A stretch of DNA of 54,618 nucleotides from an uncultured Bacteroidota bacterium (GTDB lineage: Bacteria > Bacteroidota > Bacteroidia > Chitinophagales > Chitinophagaceae), in contig CAIRYK010000072.1 in assembly GCA_903882805.1 (NCBI GenBank), positions 1 to 54,618 on the forward strand, given 5' to 3'. Shown here piece after piece: positions 26,822-33,765 of the stretch. The position numbers and the translations under genes were made by a program. Below the pieces are notes generated by a model that was not told the origin of the DNA, made no database searches, and saw only the letters and a program-made list of their open reading frames with translations. The first letter of the stretch is position 1; each line of letters begins with the position of its first letter.

Positions 26822-27508
26822 ATGAGATACGTTTTTATGGTTCTGTCGGCAATAGTAGTTTTTGCTGCATGTAGCCCCGCACCCACTATAACACCCGGGA
26901 AAGAAGATATGTTGCGTACCGGCAAATGGAAAATTGCCAGCGGCGAAGTAAAATTGCGCCTACCCAGCGGATTGGACACCACAATAGACTATGTTTCTTT
27001 TGTATTGCCAGCATGCAATCAAGACGATTATATTGTTTTTGATTCTCAATACCACGCTGCGATTTTTAGCGGCGCTACAACCTGCAATCCCGGAGATCCG
27101 GTGTCTATCCCGTTTAAATGGCGTTTCAAAAACAATCAGAACTCGATTGACCTTTACGATGGCTTCAATATGATGTTTGGCGTCACAGATACAATACAAC
27201 CAGTTAAATTTGATACCCTTGAACAATCTCCACTTAAATTAGATACTGTACTCGGCGTATTCGATACACTTACTGGCTATACAAGATCATTAATCGTTCT
27301 GGACTCTATTTGGGATGCGATTTATACGCCGTTTACATCAAACAGCATCAATATTTACAACGCGGCAATAACTGATTTTTCTCAGAGCAGCTTCACCTTA
27401 TCCTATCAACTAATTTCTCAATATCCTGACACAACTAATCACAACGGCAATACGCCCATTTATAGGCCAGATACACTGAGATACAAAATAAGATATACCA
27501 ATTTTTAA
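26822..27508 (+). CDS. Lipoprotein of unknown function
   Basis: A 228-residue lipoprotein; the lipobox ends at Cys17 (VVFAAC). The opening LRTGKWKIASGEVKLRLPSG, followed by QDDYIVFDS and a Cys-containing TCNPGD segment, resembles the lipocalin-like beta-barrel lipoproteins common in Bacteroidota, but the match is weak. The C-terminal half is Thr/Asp-rich and repetitive (DTLEQSPLKLDTVLGVFDTLTG). It appears to be a single-gene unit before thrS. Confidence 0.65.
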   Translation: MRYVFMVLSAIVVFAACSPAPTITPGKEDMLRTGKWKIASGEVKLRLPSGLDTTIDYVSFVLPACNQDDYIVFDSQYHAAIFSGATTCNPGDPVSIPFKWRFKNNQNSIDLYDGFNMMFGVTDTIQPVKFDTLEQSPLKLDTVLGVFDTLTGYTRSLIVLDSIWDAIYTPFTSNSINIYNAAITDFSQSSFTLSYQLISQYPDTTNHNGNTPIYRPDTLRYKIRYTNF

Positions 27509-27625
27509 GGCTGTTAATGCAATTGTTCGTAAAGCTACTATAATGGTATTATGAATAGAATTGCTAATAACCTTGACCAAATCCTGTAAACTATCTATCA
27601 TTTTCCTGAATACTGAACAACAAAT

Positions 27626-29572
27626 ATGATACAAATCACCTTACCAGATGGGTCTGTGCGGGAGTACCCCAAGGGGACAAGCGCTGCAGAAGTTGCAAAA
27701 TCTATTAGTGAAGGACTGGCAAGAAAAGTACTTGCAGCAGAAATAAATGGCGAAGTATGGGATACAGCTCGCCCAATAAATGAAAATGTTTCGCTACGCT
27801 TACTGACGTGGGACGACAAAAATGCTAAATCTACTTTCTGGCATTCATCGGCGCATTTAATGGCTGAAGCCCTCGAATCGCTGTATACAGGCGTGAAATT
27901 CGGTATTGGTCCACCCATCGAAAATGGCTATTATTACGATATTGACCTTGGCGACAAAACAATTAGCGACGAAGATCTGAAAAAGATTGAAGATAAAATG
28001 AAGGAACTGGCCAAAGCCAACAGTTCTTTTGTGCGCAAAGATGTGAGCAAAGACGATGCGATTGCTTATTTTGCCGATAAAGGAGATCAATACAAACTGG
28101 AGTTACTGGAAGGACTTGCTGATGGAAGTATAACCTTCTACACGCAAGGAAACTTTACCGATCTATGCCGTGGACCGCATATACCTAACACCAGTTTTAT
28201 AAAGGCAGTGAAGCTGACCAATATTGCTGGCGCCTACTGGAGAGGTAATGAAAAAAATAAAATGCTTACCCGCATTTATGGTATTACATTCCCCAACCAA
28301 AAAGAACTTGACGAATACCTGGCGCTGCTGGAAGAAGCCAAAAAGCGCGATCACCGCAAGCTGGGTAAAGAACTTGAATTGTTTACTTTCTCAGAAAAAG
28401 TAGGCAGCGGTCTGCCATTGTGGTTGCCCAAGGGAGCTATGCTGCGCGAGCGCCTGCAGCAATTTTTACAGAAAGCGCAAATAGAAACAGGATACCTGCC
28501 TGTTATTACTCCGCATATAGGTAGCAAACAGCTGTATGTAACATCTGGTCACTGGGAGAAATACGGTAAGGATAGTTTCCGGCCCATTACAACTCCGCAG
28601 GAAGGCGAAGAGTTTATGCTGAAACCCATGAACTGCCCGCACCATTGCGAGATATATAAATCATCTCCGCGGTCGTACAAGGATTTGCCATTGCGTCTTG
28701 CTGAATTTGGCACGGTATACCGTTATGAGCAATCAGGCGAATTGCATGGCTTGACTCGCGTACGCGGATTTACTCAAGATGATGCTCACTTGTTCTGCAT
28801 GCCAGAGCAGGTAAACGATGAATTCAAGAAAGTAATTGACCTCGTTCTTTATGTTTTCGAGTCATTGGGCTTTACTGAATATACAGCGCAGATTTCGCTT
28901 CGCGACCAGGTAGACCGCGCAAAATATATAGGCACGGAAGAAAACTGGGAAATAGCTGAACAAGCAATTATAGACAGCGCTACCGAGAAGGGACTGAAAA
29001 CTGTGATAGAATATGGCGAAGCTGCATTCTACGGACCAAAACTCGACTTTATGGTGCGCGATGCTATAGGTCGTAAATGGCAATTAGGCACTATACAAGT
29101 GGATTATAACCTACCAGAGCGTTTTGAACTGGAGTATGTAGATAGCGACAATACACGTAAGCGTCCGGTAATGATACACCGCGCTCCATTTGGCTCAATG
29201 GAGCGATTTATTGCCGTATTGCTGGAACATTGCGGCGGCAACTTACCATTATGGCTGGCTCCGCTACAAGTCAAAATTTTGCCAATTAGCGACAAGTACA
29301 GCGAATATGCACACAGTGTGGCTGCATTACTGAAAAATGTAGACATACGTGCTGAAATAGACGACCGCAGCGAGAAAATAGGCAGAAAAATCAGAGATAC
29401 GGAATTGATGAAAACGCCCTACATGCTGATTGTAGGCGAAAAAGAAATGAGTGACGGTACGGTGTCTGTGCGTAAGCATGGCGAAGGCGACAAGGGTTCG
29501 GTAACTGTAGCTGAATTTATGGCTGACATTCAGCACATTGTAAAAGAACAGATAAAAGGTAAACGCAAATAG
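27626..29572 (+). CDS. thrS: Threonyl-tRNA synthetase
   Basis: A class II aminoacyl-tRNA synthetase of 648 residues, the usual length. The order is a TGS domain (residues 1-62), an editing/SAD domain with [11 protein letters not shown] and the metal motif near DLCRGPHIP, the catalytic core from about 250 to 540 including [13 protein letters not shown] (zinc Cys near 338) and [10 protein letters not shown], then an anticodon-binding domain (540-648). All expected parts are present. It is followed by a strong terminator and then infC, the common thrS-infC order. Confidence 0.98.
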   Translation: MIQITLPDGSVREYPKGTSAAEVAKSISEGLARKVLAAEINGEVWDTARPINENVSLRLLTWDDKNAKSTFWHSSAHLMAEALESLYTGVKFGIGPPIENGYYYDIDLGDKTISDEDLKKIEDKMKELAKANSSFVRKDVSKDDAIAYFADKGDQYKLELLEGLADGSITFYTQGNFTDLCRGPHIPNTSFIKAVKLTNIAGAYWRGNEKNKMLTRIYGITFPNQKELDEYLALLEEAKKRDHRKLGKELELFTFSEKVGSGLPLWLPKGAMLRERLQQFLQKAQIETGYLPVITPHIGSKQLYVTSGHWEKYGKDSFRPITTPQEGEEFMLKPMNCPHHCEIYKSSPRSYKDLPLRLAEFGTVYRYEQSGELHGLTRVRGFTQDDAHLFCMPEQVNDEFKKVIDLVLYVFESLGFTEYTAQISLRDQVDRAKYIGTEENWEIAEQAIIDSATEKGLKTVIEYGEAAFYGPKLDFMVRDAIGRKWQLGTIQVDYNLPERFELEYVDSDNTRKRPVMIHRAPFGSMERFIAVLLEHCGGNLPLWLAPLQVKILPISDKYSEYAHSVAALLKNVDIRAEIDDRSEKIGRKIRDTELMKTPYMLIVGEKEMSDGTVSVRKHGEGDKGSVTVAEFMADIQHIVKEQIKGKRK

Positions 29573-29582
29573 CAAACAGAAC

Positions 29583-29632
29583 GCCGATAAAAAAGTGTTG
29601 AAAAACAATTCTTACTTTTTTATCGGCTTTTT
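29583..29632 (+). terminator. Rho-independent terminator of thrS
   Basis: Perfect 14-bp arms (GCCGATAAAAAAGT) at 29583-29596 and 29614-29627, followed by TTTTTATTT. It ends thrS transcription 10 nt after the stop codon, so infC needs its own promoter. Confidence 0.9.
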
Positions 29633-29645
29633 ATTTATAACTCTT

Positions 29646-29653
29646 TATATTTG
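29646..29653 (+). promoter_or_regulatory. Distal -7 box upstream of infC
   Basis: TATATTTG matches TAnnTTTG just after the thrS terminator. It would give an infC leader of about 95 nt. Confidence 0.4.
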
Positions 29654-29698
29654 ACAAAGGTTGTGGATAGCGCTTTATGAAAAATATATCAATTTAGA

Positions 29699-29731
29699 TT
29701 GCGGCGCTTACAGCTAAGTATTATAAATTTG
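29699..29731 (+). promoter_or_regulatory. Proximal promoter of infC
   Basis: TTG (29699-29701), a 22-nt spacer and TAAATTTG (29724-29731) match the Bacteroidota pattern. The start would be about 15-18 nt before the infC ATG. Confidence 0.5.
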
Positions 29732-29754
29732 CCAATAAATTTTAAAACCCATTA

Positions 29755-30312
29755 ATGCAGAAAAGACCAAAAGGCAAACCGTTTTTCAGGCCGAGAGTGC
29801 CACAGAATGAACACCGCCTTAATAACGAAATTACCGCGCCCGAAGTGCGGGTAATAGGTGAAGACGTAGAACCCGGTATTTATCCGGTAGCAGAGGCGCT
29901 GAAAATGGCCATTGCAAAAGAAGTGGATCTCGTTGAGATCTCCCCTAATGCTGTGCCGCCGGTATGCCGCCTTATAGACTATAAGAAGTTTCTCTACGAG
30001 AAAAAGAAGAAAGATAAAGAACAAAAGGCCAAAGCCAAACAATCGGAAGTTAAGGAAATCAGGTTTACACCAAATACCGATGACCACGACTTTGATTTTA
30101 AAGCGAAGCATGCTGAGAAATTTTTGCAGGATGGCAATAAAGTAAAATGCTATGTGCAGTTTAAAGGTCGTGCAATCATGTTTCAGGAACGCGGAGAATT
30201 GCTATTGCTGAAATTTGCTGAACGCATGGCTGAATATGGCGCACTCGAGTCTATGCCCAAAATGGAAGGCAGAAGAATGCTGGCTATGTTTTCGCCAAAG
30301 AAAAAGAAATAA
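29755..30312 (+). CDS. infC: Translation initiation factor IF-3
   Basis: A 185-residue protein that binds the 30S subunit and controls start-codon choice. The N-terminal domain has RLNNEITAPEVRVIG (residues about 21-35) and the conserved DLVEISPNAVPPVCRLIDYKKFLYE. The C-terminal domain includes KEIRFTPNTDDHDFDFK and the FKGRAIMFQERGELLL signature. Unlike Escherichia coli infC, which begins with AUU, this copy starts at a plain ATG. The ribosomal protein genes rpmI and rplT, which usually follow infC, are absent; a noncoding stretch with two 45-nt elements follows instead. Confidence 0.97.
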   Translation: MQKRPKGKPFFRPRVPQNEHRLNNEITAPEVRVIGEDVEPGIYPVAEALKMAIAKEVDLVEISPNAVPPVCRLIDYKKFLYEKKKKDKEQKAKAKQSEVKEIRFTPNTDDHDFDFKAKHAEKFLQDGNKVKCYVQFKGRAIMFQERGELLLLKFAERMAEYGALESMPKMEGRRMLAMFSPKKKK

Positions 30313-30396
30313 TACAGAATTCACGCGGTGTTAATCGACAGCTAACTATTACGAAAATATTTATCTAATATTAGCTTATAAAAAACAAATAAAAAT

Positions 30397-30428
30397 TTTG
30401 TTTTGACTTAAAATCGCTCGTATCTTTG
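30397..30428 (+). promoter_or_regulatory. Promoter upstream of element copy 1
   Basis: TTTG (30397-30400), a 20-nt spacer and TATCTTTG (30421-30428) match the -33/-7 consensus. A second TTTG at 30402 would give a 15-nt spacer. Transcription would begin near 30435 and reach the T tract of copy 1 after about 89 nt. Confidence 0.6.
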
Positions 30429-30468
30429 TATCACAAAACTAACTACTAGCTACTCTAAGCATAAAGAT

Positions 30469-30523
30469 GTTTTCATGGTGATAGGGTTTATAGGGGCTGG
30501 CCTGTTCTCAGGCTGGCTTTTTT
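30469..30523 (+). ncRNA. Repeated 45-nt element, copy 1 (putative small RNA)
   Basis: The invariant core 30479-30523 is identical to copies 2 and 3. A 10-bp stem (GGCTGGCCTG at 30495-30504 with CAGGCTGGCT at 30509-30518, including G-T pairs) has the loop TTCT and is followed by TTTTTT, which is terminator-like. Copies 1 and 2 also share GTTTTCAT 2 nt upstream of the core. The same bases can be read as a 19-codon frame (30475-30534) for MVIGFIGAGLFSGWLFYLY. Whether the RNA, the peptide or both matter is unresolved. No known family was recognised. Confidence 0.5.
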
Positions 30524-30560
30524 ATTTGTACTAACTGGCGCCAATATTTTTCTAAAATAG

Positions 30561-30591
30561 TTTGTTATTACTAAGAGAATATATAATTTTG
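30561..30591 (+). promoter_or_regulatory. Promoter upstream of element copy 2
   Basis: TTTG (30561-30564), a 19-nt spacer and TAATTTTG (30584-30591) form a near-ideal Bacteroidota promoter. The expected start, about 6-8 nt downstream, coincides with the first base shared by copies 1 and 2 (30597). Confidence 0.7.
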
Positions 30592-30596
30592 CAAAA

Positions 30597-30653
30597 GTTT
30601 TCATAGTGATAGGGTTTATAGGGGCTGGCCTGTTCTCAGGCTGGCTTTTTTTT
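30597..30653 (+). ncRNA. Repeated 45-nt element, copy 2 (putative ~55-nt RNA)
   Basis: The core 30607-30651 is identical to copies 1 and 3, and the T run extends to 30653. With a promoter ending at 30591 and a stem-loop plus eight T at its 3' end, this copy looks like a complete transcription unit of about 55 nt. An alternative reading is a 17-codon frame from GTG 30606 to TAA 30657 (MIGFIGAGLFSGWLFFV); its stop codon lies inside the -7 box of the next gene. Confidence 0.55.
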
Positions 30654-30656
30654 GTT

Positions 30657-30664
30657 TAATTTTG
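30657..30664 (+). promoter_or_regulatory. -7 box for frameshifted repeat gene
   Basis: TAATTTTG matches TAnnTTTG, 28 nt before ATG 30692. No TTTG is found at the right distance upstream, where the copy 2 hairpin lies. Confidence 0.45.
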
Positions 30665-30691
30665 TCTATATTACAATCGAAAATAGCCTTC

Positions 30692-31772
30692 ATGCGTATT
30701 ATAGTAACTAATCTGCTTCTGTTCATAACATTTGCCTATAGTGCAACAGCTCAGCCGTTAGCTGCATTTGTAGATATACAAAACCAACTAATTGGCATGG
30801 GATAGAGGTATGATTAGAAAAATTGATTTTCTGGCGCCCACAAGTATGAAAATAGGCCGCACTACAATACCCTATCTCGACAATTCAAGATCATTCAAAA
30901 TATACTATAATGGTAGTGTACGACCAGTAAATATTGGCTTCACTAACAATTATTATGCTACAGATAATCTGGTAGCTTACCTTAACCAGAAATCGCTGAA
31001 TGTGTTTGACAAAGGCGTATCAAAAAATCTTGCAGGCGTTGTAGACCAATATTTCGTTCAAGACAGTTTAATACTGTATCTGGATAGCTATAAAGGAGAA
31101 TACAAAGCTTATTACAATGGTGAAATATACCCGGTAGAAAACTACATACCAGATAGTGTTCTATCGCGATTGAAAGTATCAGACAATATTATTGCCTACA
31201 ACAACTTCGCAAATCAATTCAAAATTTTCTTCAGAGGTCAAAAGATTGCTCAGGAAGACTATCCGGTTACAACATTCGAAGCAGGTAGAAACACAGTAGC
31301 TTATGTAGATATCGACCGTAAGTTTAAGATTTTTCATAACGGCACTACCAATGTTATAGATGATTTCCCACCTTCATCTTTCAAGGTGGGCGATAATCTG
31401 GTGGCATTTGTGTCGGGCGACGGTTATTTTAAGGTATTCTACGGAGACAGTGTACACACAGTTGGCTTTATGAACCCAACTTATCAGGTGGGCGATAACA
31501 TCATAGCTTATAAGGATCCCGGCGGCATGTTCAAAATAATTTACAAGGGCGAGACTACCGACATGGAAAACTATTACCCCAACAACCTGACTATTCAATA
31601 CAATTCAGTTGCTTATATAAACACCGCAAACACACTTCGTCTTTTTAGCGATGGCGAAACATATGATGTTACCAATGCCGACCTAACCAGCTGGGCGCTC
31701 AACTATGATGTGGTCACCTACCAGATTGGCCAAGCGATATTCAAGGTGTTTTACAAAGGAACCGAGTACTAA
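30692..31772 (+). pseudogene. Secreted beta-repeat protein interrupted by a +1 frameshift
   Basis: The reading frame opens at ATG 30692 with a signal peptide (NLLLFITFAYSATAQ, residues 7-21) and runs as far as FVDIQNQLIG before a TAG at 30803. The second frame, open from about 30792 to 31772, continues with WDRGMIRKIDFLAP. Skipping one G near 30794 joins them as NQLIAWDRG. The remainder has about seven repeats of roughly 45 residues of the type VGDNLVAFxxxxxxFKVFYxG, suggesting a beta-propeller-like fold. Joined length is about 359 residues. It may be a true pseudogene, a sequencing error or programmed frameshifting; function is unknown. Confidence 0.75.
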
Positions 31773-31825
31773 TCGCCGTCTAAGGCAATCGATACTCGGC
31801 TCAACATATTATACTTGTATCTTAT

Positions 31826-33022
31826 TTAGGCTTTCACCAACTTATCAAGCGCAGCGCTCATTCTGCTCATAGCCTCAACCAGATTAGGCATAGATGTAGC
31901 AAACGAAAGGCGTATGCAATTGCCCTCGCCAAAGGCGCTACCACAAACGGTAGCTACATGAGCTTCGTTGAGCAAATACATACTCAGGTCGTTATCGTTA
32001 TTAATAACATGCCCATTGTAGCTGCTGCCAAAGAAAGAACTGATATCGGGGAAAGCATAAAAAGCGCCCTCTGGATGGTTTGTTTTAACGCCATTCATTT
32101 TCTCTAAAGCCCCTACTACATAATCGCGTCTTTCTTTAAAAGCCACAACCATCTTCATAGATGGCTCCAAGCTGCTCAACAATGCGGTAATTGAGGCACG
32201 TTGAGTAATAGAATTGGCGCCCGATGTAAACTGAGCCTGTAGCTTATCGCAGGCCTGCACAATTTCTTTTGGTCCTGCCATGTAGCCCAAACGCCATCCG
32301 GTCATCGCAAAACCCTTCGACATACCGTTTACAACTAATACCCTGTCGCGCAATTCGATAAACTGAGCAATGCTTTCGTGCTTTCCATTGTAATTAATAT
32401 ACTCATATATCTCATCGCTCACCACCACTATGCGAGGATACTTTTTAAATACTTCTGCAAGGGCTGCCAACTCTGCTTTTGAGTACACACTACCGGTAGG
32501 GTTGCAGGGAGAGGAGAAAATAAACATTTTTGTTTTTGGCGTTATCGCCGCTTCCAATTGCTCCGGGCGCAACTTAAAGTCGTTGTCTATTCCGCAATTG
32601 ATATATTTTACCTTACCGCCTGCTAAATTAACCAATGACGCGTAGGTAACCCAAAAAGGAGTTGGTATTATAACTTCGTCATCGGGATCTATAAGGCAGA
32701 GTACTGCATTGGCCAACGACTGTTTGGCGCCGGTTGATACGATTATCTCATTGCGCGCGTAGTCAAGGTTATTATCTCGTTTAAGTTTTACGCTTATTGC
32801 ATCAAGCAGATCGGGCATACCGGCAACCGGTGTATACTTTGTGTATCCTTCTGCCATTGCATTAGTAGCGGCAGTGCATATATGTTCCGGAGTCTTAAAG
32901 TCCGGTTCGCCCAGACTCAGGTCTATTACATTTATGCCTTTCGCTTTCAATTCACGGCTAAGCTTAGCCATCATTATAGTCTGCGGTTCTGTAACAGAAT
33001 TCAATCGTTGTGCTAACTGCAT
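31826..33022 (-). CDS. Aspartate aminotransferase-type PLP enzyme
   Basis: A cytoplasmic class I pyridoxal-phosphate aminotransferase of 398 residues. Features are the N-terminal IDLSLGEPDFKTP (near 34-46), GAKQSLANA (near 103), SSPCNPTGSVYS (Asn and Pro near the PLP ring, about 170), VVSDEIYEYINY (Asp near 201), and the Schiff-base lysine in VNGMSKGFAMTGWRLGY (near 235), then SFATSMPNL. This is the aspartate/prephenate aminotransferase Ib group, which typically converts aspartate to oxaloacetate; exact substrate range cannot be read. It has its own -7 box at 33048. Confidence 0.93.
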   Translation of the reverse strand: MQLAQRLNSVTEPQTIMMAKLSRELKAKGINVIDLSLGEPDFKTPEHICTAATNAMAEGYTKYTPVAGMPDLLDAISVKLKRDNNLDYARNEIIVSTGAKQSLANAVLCLIDPDDEVIIPTPFWVTYASLVNLAGGKVKYINCGIDNDFKLRPEQLEAAITPKTKMFIFSSPCNPTGSVYSKAELAALAEVFKKYPRIVVVSDEIYEYINYNGKHESIAQFIELRDRVLVVNGMSKGFAMTGWRLGYMAGPKEIVQACDKLQAQFTSGANSITQRASITALLSSLEPSMKMVVAFKERRDYVVGALEKMNGVKTNHPEGAFYAFPDISSFFGSSYNGHVINNDNDLSMYLLNEAHVATVCGSAFGEGNCIRLSFATSMPNLVEAMSRMSAALDKLVKA

Positions 33023-33047
33023 TGCTTACTTCATCTAATGGGAAGTG

Positions 33048-33055
33048 CAAATATA
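33048..33055 (-). promoter_or_regulatory. -7 box for aminotransferase gene
   Basis: TATATTTG on the minus strand matches TAnnTTTG and leaves a leader of about 20 nt. A TTTG -33 is not evident. Confidence 0.5.
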
Positions 33056-33277
33056 CCGTTTAGAATTTGAAAATTTGAACATTTGAGGTTCCATATAAAG
33101 CAAAATAACCGAAAGGGCTAAAACATATAAGTACTAATAGTCAATCAGTTATACCGTTTTGAAATAGCGCTTTGCGCCACTAATGTATTTCTGCTGCGCA
33201 AAGACACATCACAAATACCATACAAACTGGATACCTAAGTAATTGGAAACCAACCTTAGTAATTCATTTGTTAAATT

Positions 33278-33307
33278 TTTGTTTAGCAATTAGTTTTATT
33301 ACATTTG
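33278..33307 (+). promoter_or_regulatory. Promoter of small secreted protein gene
   Basis: TTTG (33278-33281), an 18-nt spacer and TACATTTG (33300-33307) fit the Bacteroidota consensus, with a start about 12 nt before the ATG. It probably also drives the T9SS hydrolase gene downstream. Confidence 0.65.
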
Positions 33308-33326
33308 GCTTACTGAAATTTCGAAC

Positions 33327-33746
33327 ATGAAAAAACATCTGTTTATTTTTTTAATTCCCGCGCTGGTTGGGTTTGGAGCTGTTTGCGCACAAACTGTGTC
33401 AAAACCTGTTATAAAAATTGAATCGGCACATAAAAAAGGCGAAACCGTTTTTTTTACGGTTCAGTCAACTAAAGAATTTTATGTAGGCGGCAATGTATAC
33501 ATATTACATATAGGCGACAGACGATTTGCCCATAGCGAACAAACAACCAGTGCTGATGGGAGCGGCGAGCTTTCCTTTATGATACCTGAATCTGAATATG
33601 CGCAGCTGCCCGAGGGTGTAAAAGCATTTGTTACATACGGACAACTGCTAGATGAAAATGACGAGCAAGCGTTTGCAGAACTCAGTAAGCAGCCTAACAC
33701 CCAATGCTGGAGCATAGGGCAATTCAGTAAAAAACTTTTAAAATAA
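33327..33746 (+). CDS. Small secreted protein of unknown function
   Basis: A 139-residue protein with a signal peptide (residues 4-22, ending AVCAQ). The mature part looks like one beta-sandwich domain (VKIESAHKKGETVFFTVQS, VYILHIGDRRF, GSGELSFMIP) with a short C-terminal helix; no motif was recognised. It starts a likely two-gene operon with the T9SS hydrolase 19 nt downstream, so it may be an accessory factor for that enzyme; this is inference. Confidence 0.7.
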   Translation: MKKHLFIFLIPALVGFGAVCAQTVSKPVIKIESAHKKGETVFFTVQSTKEFYVGGNVYILHIGDRRFAHSEQTTSADGSGELSFMIPESEYAQLPEGVKAFVTYGQLLDENDEQAFAELSKQPNTQCWSIGQFSKKLLK

Positions 33747-33765
33747 TAGCCACAAACGGATAACA

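Larger units (their letters stand above)
30313..30691 (+). other. 379-bp intergenic region with two tandem element copies
   Basis: Between infC and the frameshifted repeat gene lie two copies of a 45-nt identical element 128 bp apart, each with an upstream promoter-like pair, plus a -7 box for the next gene. No ribosomal protein gene is present. The promoters and elements are listed separately. Confidence 0.8.
33023..33326. other. Intergenic region between divergent genes
   Basis: This 304-bp stretch contains only the promoter elements at 33048-33055 (minus) and 33278-33307 (plus). No RNA or small gene was recognised. Confidence 0.6.
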
